A stretch of 13,188 bases of DNA. Origin: Agrocybe praecox (taxonomy: Eukaryota; Basidiomycota; Agaricomycetes; Agaricales; Agrocybaceae). Below are positions 1 to 6,420 of the stretch, in pieces. The notes beneath the pieces are model-generated. The model saw nothing but the letters and a program-made list of their open reading frames with translations, had not been told where the DNA came from and did not search any database. Positions within the stretch are counted from its first letter, which is position 1. Each line of letters begins with the position of its first letter. The position numbers were made by a program, and so were the translations under genes. The DNA is taken from positions 1 through 13,188 of the forward strand of contig CAXHKQ010000250.1 of the NCBI GenBank assembly GCA_964017145.1, in the 5' to 3' direction.

Positions 1-42
1 AAAACGCATTTCAAATGATTTGATTCAATATCGTTTATCTGA

Positions 43-48
43 TTTATT
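43..48 (-). terminator. Candidate polyadenylation signal AATAAA
   Basis: TTTATT on the plus strand is AATAAA on the gene strand. No other canonical signal was found between the stop codon and here. The downstream sequence is only modestly T/G-rich, so support is moderate at best. Confidence 0.35.
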
Positions 49-581
49 ACGCTCATCTTACTTAAGTCTGAGATTATATTAAAATACTTGTACATAATAC
101 ACACAGCTCATCGATGTGGACACATTGAATCGTCCTTCGCGTACGAACTAACTAATTAAATTAAATTAAATTACAAGGCCATAAATTACATAAATATTGT
201 ATGCGTGTGCGTGTGTGGTGTGTGAGCTGCCTGTGCATGCGCGCGAGAATCGAACAAAACCGCAGAGATTGGCGTCATATAATAATAATAGTAATACTGA
301 TTCGGTGTTGCTTGTCGGTCGTGAATTTCCAAGTGCGGAATGCTGCTGTCACGGTTTGAGAATGTGTGCGTAGGAACTAATCGTTCATTTGAAATGTGAC
401 GGCTAATTGTCGTGCGTGTGTGTGTAATACATACCCTACTCATCAATATGCCCTATATCTCTAGTATGCAGATCCGATACAATAGTCATGTCATTCGTTA
501 CTCAATTGTCTCCAATTGTCATGTCCTAACTAACACCTAGCTTCGATATAATACTCTGGACCAACTGCTGTCCTATTCTGC

Positions 582-597
582 GTGTGTGTGTGTGTGT
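582..597. repeat. (GT)8 microsatellite in the 3' UTR
   Basis: A perfect dinucleotide tract of eight units; in the mRNA it would read as a CA repeat. Confidence 0.9.
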
Positions 598-816
598 TTG
601 TCTGGCGTTTTTTGGCAAATAAATACTTTCGACCGTAGTTGGTGTCTTACTGGTCTGGTGGTCTGGTCTGTCTTGTCTCCCTTAAGTCGCTAACCTAACG
701 CCCTATATCACAGTGTTCTCCATCCATCCGTCCATCAGCCGCCATCTTAAGTCGTAAGGCACCCTTTGCAAGCAGTCCACGTCTCAGTCAGACTTCGCTA
801 CAGCTTCAGCTTCCCT

Positions 817-1503
817 TTAGCCACGTCGCTGCTGCTGCTGCTGCTGCTTCACCAGACCCCTCCTCTGCTCAGCCGGCCCAATCTTCACTCCAGCACGCGC
901 CGGCTTGCTCTTGCCCTCCTTCTGATTCCGAATCTTCTTCCTCAGCCTCTGCGCCAACGACTCACTCCGCATCTGCTGCGCAGCAATCTTGCGCCGCAGA
1001 GCGCATCGCTGGATCTCGCTCAACTGCCCGCCAGCCTCCGCCAGCTTCCGCCGGTTCTCGTTCAGCTTATGGTCGACATCGTGCTTGCGCTCACGCAGCT
1101 CCTTGCGGCTGAGCGACGACGTTTTCGTCAGCAGTGGCGTCGGCACTCCTCCTCCGACTGTCGGTCGGCCTGTCACCGCCGCCAGCTTCCCCCTCAACCC
1201 GTCCAGATACTCGGCGAAGCGCACCTTCGTGAACTTCATGTCGATCGACTGCGAGCGCAGCTTCAGCTTCTCGTCCATCTCGCGCCGCTCCAAGATGCGC
1301 GGCATCTGGCTGCCCGTGCGCACGATCGCGTCGCTCAGTTCGCACAGCAGCAGCTTGGCGATGCGCGACATGGCCGCCAGTTCGGAGGACTGCGCATGGC
1401 CGACGTTCTGCATGGTGTCCGCTTTGATCTGGTTCCAGACCAGCTGCTGGATGGCGCCGACGTAGATCTGGGTGTCGATGTGCCACTTGGGGAGACGGAT
1501 TTT
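817..1503 (-). CDS. Coding exon 4: helical core and highly basic C-terminal tail (residues 213-440)
   Basis: The acceptor tract CTATCTCCCTTCCTCCGCGCAG ends at 1504 and the exon starts at 1503 in phase 0. It encodes KIRLPKWHIDTQIYVGAIQQ and then amphipathic helices (LLLCELSDAIVR at 263-274; ERREMDEKLKLRS at 284-296; FAEYLDGLRGKL at 308-319). A Gly/Pro/Thr-rich hinge (323-338) follows, then a long Arg/Lys/Glu helical stretch with coiled-coil character (344-408) and a basic tail ending in Q6-RRG. The exon is GC-rich at third positions. Large open frames on the opposite strand here are side effects of that composition. Confidence 0.8.
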   Translation of the reverse strand, partial: KIRLPKWHIDTQIYVGAIQQLVWNQIKADTMQNVGHAQSSELAAMSRIAKLLLCELSDAIVRTGSQMPRILERREMDEKLKLRSQSIDMKFTKVRFAEYLDGLRGKLAAVTGRPTVGGGVPTPLLTKTSSLSRKELRERKHDVDHKLNENRRKLAEAGGQLSEIQRCALRRKIAAQQMRSESLAQRLRKKIRNQKEGKSKPARAGVKIGPAEQRRGLVKQQQQQQRRG

Positions 1504-4500
1504 CTGCGCGGAGGAAGGGAGATAGTAGGTTAGATTTGCGGTTGGCGGTAATTGGTGGCAACGTGCTTTAGGTGTAGGCAGAGGCAAATCCGTCATCATT
1601 CATTCGATTGGCATCGGTGGTGGTGGCGGCAAATGCATAATGCGGTGATCGGTGTGCGTAGCAAGCGCGCAGAGTTGCCATTGGAACATAACGTTGGAAT
1701 TGGACAGTGATGTGTTTTGTTTTTCTAAATTATTCAATGTTTTCAGCTATCATTATTGTTGTTGTTTTCTAGAAACGTATGTTGTTGTTGTGAACTAACC
1801 AACTAGAATGATTTATAGCTATTCATCGCTATATAGCACATTGAATTTATTTATTTTCTCAGCAAGGTAACACTGAAACTTTGCTCCGTTACTCGCTGCG
1901 AGTGTTATTGCGTGTACGTGTTCGGAGAGCGCGATCGTGATGATCGCACTTCTTCGTCGGATGTGCGCGTATGCAAGACGAAACATCCCTTGCGGTGCGT
2001 CGATCGCGCGTTCACATTTGTGCTGTGATCATGCTGATGCTTCGACTTCACTTCGACGGCTGCTGTGCATTGTACGCAAATGAGCAAACCTGTTGTCGTC
2101 ACTCACACACACTGATCGATCAGGCCGCCGCCGCCGCCAACGCCGACGGCTACGAAAGTTCTTGACGAGCTCGAGCTCAAGATCGCTCAAGATCGATCGA
2201 ATGTGCACAGTTTTCAGTCATTCATAACTCAGGCTCAGGCTCTTATTACTTACCAAATCCGTCTGGTTGGTGCGCCGCAGAAAATTGTAGGTGGCATTGT
2301 GCGTGAACCACTCGGCAATGTCGTCCGTTCGGATCACCGTCAGCCCTTGCAGCTGATTGTGATTGAAGTTGACCGAACGCTTCAGCAGACCGAGGGCGTA
2401 CATCTGGTCGGCGGTCTGTTGGGGTTTTGGAGGAGAACGGCAACGAATTGGAGCGTAAGTATAGGGCAGATTTGGGCAGTTTTGAGTCAACATGTTCGAA
2501 ACAAATACTCACGTTCTCCTGGCTCCGCGACTTCATGCGGCGCTGCTGCGCCGGCGCCATCGTGGCCGACTTGCCGCACGGATTCACCCACTGCATCTGC
2601 TCCGGTTCATAGTCCGCCGCGTTCTCGATCACCGGCGCAATCTGACGCTTGTGGTGTCGCTTCAGTCGGTGGCCACCGCCGCCGAGCTGGTTGCCACTGG
2701 CCGCCGCGGCGGATGTGGGCATGGCGGATACGAGGCAGGTGAGTTGGATCAGGCAGAGGCAGGCGGCTGCGATCAGCATGAGAGTGCCTGTGTTGAGGAA
2801 AGAAGAGGAAAATATTCGAAAATTAGTCAATCAATTTATAATTTGCATATTATGCTACTCGACATGCTCGACGAGCACACGACCAAAAAATTGATCCGCT
2901 TATAATTTATGCCACATCAGCTGCTCGAGCTCGAGAGCAGCCGCCGCCGCCGCCGCCGCGTTCGTTCGTGATTTATGAGCACGCGGTGTCGTTAAAATCG
3001 AGCCGAAAAATAAAACATAAGCGCGCGCATATTTATGTTGGCCAAGCATGAAATGTCGTAAAGATCGCTGGTGGATCGTCGCTGGCGACGAGTACAGAGA
3101 GAGAAGAATTTGTGCGCATTTTTCTCGTGACACACGCAGGTTTTATGTTCAAGTACACGTACATGAACTGATTATGCGGTCGGGCGTTCGAAGACGACGA
3201 CGACGACGACAAGTCCCACTTTCTGGGGTGGTCCCATCACACAAAAGATCAATTAGTAGACGTGTAGTATAGTATAGGCTAGTGCGCATGTTTGTTTTAT
3301 GCTCGTTTATGCTATGTGCAACGGTTGCGATCTTGCGGGATTGTGGGCTGTATGCTCATGCGTAATAATGAATGTGTTTACAGCTTCACAGCCAATATTA
3401 ATGTGCGTGTGCGTGTTGGCAAACAAGTCGGGCTTGGGTGGCGCGTGCTGGCGCATATCATATGCATCAACAAACACTCACACACCACGCGGATTTTATG
3501 ACTTTGGCTTGGTTTCACGCACGCATCGGCACATGTTCTGTTGTGTTTTTTCGTTCGTTCGTTCGTTCGCTGGCGTCGTGTATGATTTAATTGGCAAATA
3601 ACCGCGCATGCAGCACGACGCGTGCATTTCTGCATTTGTGCGACCGCCACCGACCGCCGACTAGGAAGTGTGCAATTATGTCGTATGCTATTACATGCTA
3701 TCGCACGCGCTCGCCGGGATGAGCGAGCGTGCGCGCAATAATAAATACGTCAATATATCGCGCATGGCGCGCACAATTGAATGCGGCAGAGCCGAGCGAC
3801 GTATTGAAATCGGCCACAGGTTTATGCTGCGCTATGCTGCGCTCGTTTCTCGTTTCTTTTACTGCCGCTGCTGCTGCCGTTTTGTACAAGCGCGCACGAA
3901 TTGCAATTTATTGCCGTTTAATTGATTTGATTGGTATGAGGCTGATGGCGAGCGGTCGAAGCCGTGCGGCCAAGCCAAGCACGAGTGTGAGTAAGCGTGT
4001 GCGCGCGCACGCGAGCAATTACGAGCCGATTGCGCCAGCAGCCCAAAGCCCGAGCGACGCGAGCGCTCCAAGCTAAAGCGCAAGCACAGCGGAAATGCGA
4101 GAAAACAAACACAAACATATGTTCGTGTGTCGTGTTGTGTACGCGCGATGTATGCGTGTACATGCACGCGGCGGCAAAGCACTCAACTCGAGCACAATGT
4201 TGGGCATTGTGGCGGAGGTTTTGTGGACACTCTCGTGGTGCGGTCGAACGAAACAAGTCAATATACCGTGCGATCGGCAATGCACGCACGCGATCGGACT
4301 TTGGTGGTTTTTTCGTGAACAAAAAAATTCCCATCCATGCGTGTCCATTCACGAAAATCGACGGCACATACTGGACTTTGTTTACACATTGGCGATGAGA
4401 TCGATAAATATTTGCGCGACACACAGCGACCCGCCAGAGTTTCCGACACCGACCCGGGCACGCGATCACTTGCACACACTTGGCGCACTTACACCGACCG

Positions 4501-5406
4501 ACCGCATATGTGCAATGAGTGTGTGTGTGTGTGCAGGCAAGCGCACGCGATTTGTTTGGCGTTGGGGAAAGACCCGCGCGCTTTAAGCATGAGAGTGATG
4601 ACGTTTCGCGACGTGCACTGAATCATTGCGCAATGCGAGGCAAACACTATTGTCGTGGTCGTGTGTATTTTATGAGTGTGTGTGTGAGTGTGCGTATCAT
4701 ATCATCGGCCGCCGCCACACAACATGTAGTCATTTGTCACGCACACACGAGCCGTCGGCAGAAAACCCGCACGCGACTACGAATTTAATTTCGCATAAAT
4801 CGATGCACATTGCTCACGGATTGGGCTGATGCGTTTGGTTCCGAAACAGCACGCGATGCGATAACCAATTAATGAATGAAGTGACACACACACAGACGCG
4901 CGGAAAAAAAAATACACGGCCGGCTCCGATGCTTGTTGCGTCGTGACCGCCGCATTTTTTCGGACCACAAAAATGCGACAAATCCGCTGTCGCTGTTGCG
5001 GATAAACGTTCGCATAAATTACTTAATTAATTGGTGCGGGCGCTTGTTTCGGAAGGACCGAGCGTCCAATCGAGATGCCGAGGCCGATCACGACAATTTT
5101 GCGGCGGCGGGCCAATAAATTAGCCACCGATGCCGAAGAGAAGAATTGAACACAACGCAACATAGCGGAAGAGTTCGACGCTTGTCAGAGAACAAACACA
5201 CACACACCGTTTGAGCTCCTTCGGGCCGTTCGCCGATGATTGGTGTTCTGGTACTGTTGCTGGTCGCTGCTGCTGCTGCTGGACGACATTGTCGATGCGG
5301 AGGCGGATGCTGAGGCGGATGCTGATTCACTTGAGTTATGCTGCTGCTCGTTCAATCGGCACATTTTCACGTAATCCAAATGCTGGTAGAATTCCGACGC
5401 GATCAT
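817..5406 (-). CDS. Four-exon gene for a secreted or type II, furin-processed basic protein (candidate Unpaired-like cytokine)
   Basis: Join of 5406-5208, 2787-2513, 2415-2254 and 1503-817 on the minus strand: 1323 nt, 440 aa, stop TAA at 819-817. All three junctions have GT/AG ends and keep frame. Residues 1-66 are Ser/Ala- and Gln-rich and end in HRRTARRSSN. Residues 70-88 (MLIAAACLCLIQLTCLVSA) are an uninterrupted hydrophobic segment, read as an internal signal or type II anchor with a possible signal-peptidase site after VSA. RLKR (107-110) and KR (113-114) form a furin/dibasic site; the predicted mature chain starts near Q115. Next come a WVNPCG motif (133-138), sequons N198-A-T and N208-Q-T, likely helices at about 221-244, 250-275 and 283-322, a Lys/Arg/Glu-rich helical tail (344-408), and a Q6 tract before RRG. 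Lumenal cysteines are C137, C266 and C379. Known of the family: Drosophila Unpaired proteins are secreted, basic, glycosylated, about 400 aa, and activate the receptor Domeless. Inference: this gene resembles them in architecture. The gene model is fairly secure; the family is a guess (about 0.35). Confidence 0.75.
1504..2253 (-). other. Intron 3 (750 bp)
   Basis: It begins GTAAGT and ends CGCAG in phase 0. It contains a GTT/TTG-rich stretch (about 1755-1790), a (GCC)n run at about 2122-2137 and a perfect 12-bp palindrome GAGCTCGAGCTC at 2167-2178. No embedded gene was seen. Confidence 0.75.
2254..2415 (-). CDS. Coding exon 3: glycosylated middle segment (residues 159-212)
   Basis: The acceptor is CCCCAACAG, with the exon starting at 2415. 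The donor is TTG then GTAAGTAA at 2253, an excellent consensus. Both ends are phase 0 and the exon is 162 nt (54 codons). It encodes a segment with likely helices (DQMYALGLLKRSV and RTDDIAEWFTHN) and both lumenal N-glycosylation sequons, N198-A-T and N208-Q-T. The clustered sequons agree with passage through the secretory pathway. Confidence 0.8.
2416..2512 (-). other. Intron 2 (97 bp)
   Basis: It begins GTGAGT and ends CAACAG in phase 0. Its length is not a multiple of three, so retention would change the downstream frame. No stop codon occurs in the exon 2 frame within the intron; a retained form would read on to a stop near 2246. Confidence 0.75.
2513..2787 (-). CDS. Coding exon 2: hydrophobic signal/anchor and furin site (residues 67-158)
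   Basis: The acceptor is strong: a pyrimidine-rich TTCCTCTTCTTTCCTC tract, then AACACAG, with the exon starting at 2787. The donor GTGAGT at 2512-2507 is close to consensus and leaves phase 0 after N158. The exon carries the hydrophobic segment 70-88, an Ala/Gly-rich linker, the RLKR and KR cleavage motifs (107-114), an acidic stretch (ENAADYEPE, 121-129) and WVNPCG. The Met at 2779-2777 could be a start if transcription also begins in intron 1; that form would have a signal peptide lacking a basic n-region. Confidence 0.8.
2788..5207 (-). other. Intron 1 (about 2.4 kb)
   Basis: The donor GTGTGT lies in a GT repeat at 5207 and the acceptor AACACAG ends at 2788, phase 1. The intron is CpG- and GCGC-rich, with short microsatellites such as (TTCG)5 at 3550-3569, a GAC run near 3195-3210, a TG run near 4520-4533 and a (CCG)n run near 2940-2960. 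A 12-bp palindrome CTCGAGCTCGAG lies at 2924-2935. Many short open frames occur on both strands, but none has splice logic or recognisable protein content. First introns of this size often hold enhancers; none is identified here. Confidence 0.6.
3550..3569. repeat. (TTCG)5 microsatellite in intron 1
   Basis: Five perfect TTCG units follow a T run. Simple tetranucleotide repeat. Confidence 0.9.
5208..5406 (-). CDS. Coding exon 1: start codon and low-complexity N-terminus (residues 1-66 plus one base)
   Basis: The ATG at 5406-5404 has A at -3 and is the first ATG after the proposed transcription start; no ATG occurs in the 163-nt leader. The exon encodes a short ordered stretch (IASEFYQHLDYVKM), then a Glu/Gln part, a Ser-Ala alternation (28-38), a Ser run (41-47) and a basic end (HRRTARR, 57-63). 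It ends AACG before GTGTGTG, a weak donor inside a GT repeat, in phase 1. The extra G completes the GGC codon that opens exon 2, so the frame continues exactly. The repeat offers other possible donors (every second base), but this one joins in frame. The main doubt is whether all transcripts include this exon. Confidence 0.6.
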
Positions 5407-5569
5407 AGTTTGTATACGTGTAATAAGCGGCACGTGTGCGGAGATTTTTCAGGAAAAACGACGACGGACGGAATATGTTGTGTGTGTGTGTTTCGGATGC
5501 TTGAATTTGTGTTATGCGCGGCGAGAACGTAGCGTGCGATGCGTTCCGGACACGGTTGAACCGAAGACT
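5407..5569 (-). other. 5' untranslated leader
   Basis: The stretch between the proposed Inr adenine (5569) and the ATG at 5406 is 163 nt. It contains no ATG. It has a short CA run (about 5479-5491) and a T-rich patch. Its boundaries depend on the promoter prediction. Confidence 0.5.
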
Positions 5570-5603
5570 GAATGCGGACACCGAGCGACCGGCCGTTCAT
5601 ATA
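5541..5603 (-). promoter_or_regulatory. Core promoter with TATA-like box, initiator and MTE
   Basis: On the minus strand TTCAGTC places the initiator adenine at 5569 (arthropod consensus TCAGTY). From +18 to +29 the sequence TGTCCGGAACGC matches 9 of 12 positions of the motif-ten element consensus CSARCSSAACGS, including an unbroken CGGAACGC at +22 to +29. TATATGAA lies at -34 to -27, slightly upstream of the usual position. A canonical DPE is not evident. Spacing and combination of elements are seen directly; function is inferred. Confidence 0.6.
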
Positions 5604-5646
5604 CGGACGGATGAATCGCGTCGCTCAGCTCAGCAGCTCACCTTTG

Positions 5647-5665
5647 CACACACACACACACACAC
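5647..5665. repeat. (CA)n microsatellite just upstream of the promoter
   Basis: An unbroken CA tract of 19 bp sits at about -78 to -96 relative to the proposed start site. Confidence 0.9.
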
Positions 5666-5843
5666 CGACACAGAACGAAAATCACGCTTCACGCTCGGCG
5701 ATGCTCCGCAGTGCCAAAGTGTCGTAGGTGTGAACTCGTGCGTCTCGTTCGCACCCGACCGGCACCGCATCGCTCCGTCTCTGTTTCGCACGCTCGGCGC
5801 ACGCGTGTGCGCAACAAGCTAATCGGTGTGCTTGTTGCGCATG

Positions 5844-5853
5844 CTCTCTCTCT
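5844..5853. promoter_or_regulatory. GAGA-type tract upstream of the promoter
   Basis: CTCTCTCTCT on the plus strand reads AGAGAGAGAG on the gene strand at about -275 to -284. Such tracts bind GAGA factor at many fly promoters. Further CT/GA-rich sequence flanks it (5870-5882). Confidence 0.35.
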
Positions 5854-6144
5854 GGCGGCAACAGCGGAGCGGAGAGCAGAGAGCGAAAGCTTTCGTCACG
5901 CTGGTGCAGTTTGACGTACACGCGCGCACACATCGCTCAAAGTATGCTGCGATGCGCATCGAAATGCGCGAGAAGTACATAGAGCCGGACTGAAGGTATG
6001 CTTCGGTTTATGTGCATGGTGGGTTTGACACGCCTGCTGCTGCTGCTGCTGCTCAGCCGGCTGTCCGCACGCACACGTGCCGTCGTCGTGCAACGGAAGG
6101 TGAGCAAATGTAAAGCCGAGGGTGTGACGCGCACAATAACGACG

Positions 6145-6360
6145 ATCGAATGAGCATACAATTGAACGGTGATTTTTCGGTTCGGTTGAGAGGGTGTTGG
6201 TCGAATATAATTATCATCGAGTGAGCATAGATAATCGGGACAGTATGACTTTGGACTGGTCTAGTTCATCGAGTGAGCATGGATAATCATAATGACTTGT
6301 TGCTGGCCACAGACGATGCTGGGAAGGACTTGGAATAATTATTAGCGAGTGAGCATAGAT
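6145..6360 (+). repeat. Four dispersed copies of a GAGTGAGCATAGATAATC motif
   Basis: Near-identical copies occur at 6145-6162 (ATCGAATGAGCATACAAT), 6216-6236, 6268-6288 and 6344-6360, all in the same orientation, with starts 71, 52 and 76 bp apart. The shared core is CGAGTGAGCATAGAT. The two middle copies end in GATAATC, which contains a GATA-type site. A second short match, TGGCCRCAGACG, recurs at about 6305 and 6399. The cluster lies about 580-790 bp upstream of the proposed transcription start. It is either a decayed tandem repeat or a homotypic set of binding sites. Confidence 0.7.
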
Positions 6361-6420
6361 GTTTTCATCGAGTTTGTCGATTCATATTGTTGATGTATTG
6401 GCCGCAGACGGAGCATTAAA

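Larger units (their letters stand above)
43..816 (-). other. 3' UTR with AU-rich elements and a candidate polyadenylation signal
   Basis: No coding potential is seen downstream of the stop codon. The only AATAAA on the gene strand in this stretch is at 48-43, so the mRNA 3' end may fall at about 15-33, giving a UTR near 790 nt. The UTR carries TATTTATTT at 625-617, TATTTAT near 197-190, several AATTTA motifs at 188-150, and a (GT) tract at 582-597 that reads as CA in the mRNA. AU-rich elements of this kind destabilise cytokine and growth-factor mRNAs in animals. The true end could also lie outside the window. Confidence 0.4.

Noticed and set aside
766..1533. Long open frame on the plus strand opposite exon 4
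   Set aside because: It is the antisense of the GC-rich minus-strand exon. Its translation is Arg/Gln/Leu/His-rich low complexity, while the minus frame has splice logic and coherent helices.
2492..2905. Plus-strand open frame opposite exon 2
   Set aside because: A composition shadow of the real exon; it crosses the splice sites without any signal of its own.
3918..4586. Overlapping open frames on both strands in intron 1
   Set aside because: They encode Cys/His/Arg/Thr strings from CG- and CA-rich DNA, several lack an ATG, and no consistent splice junctions link them.
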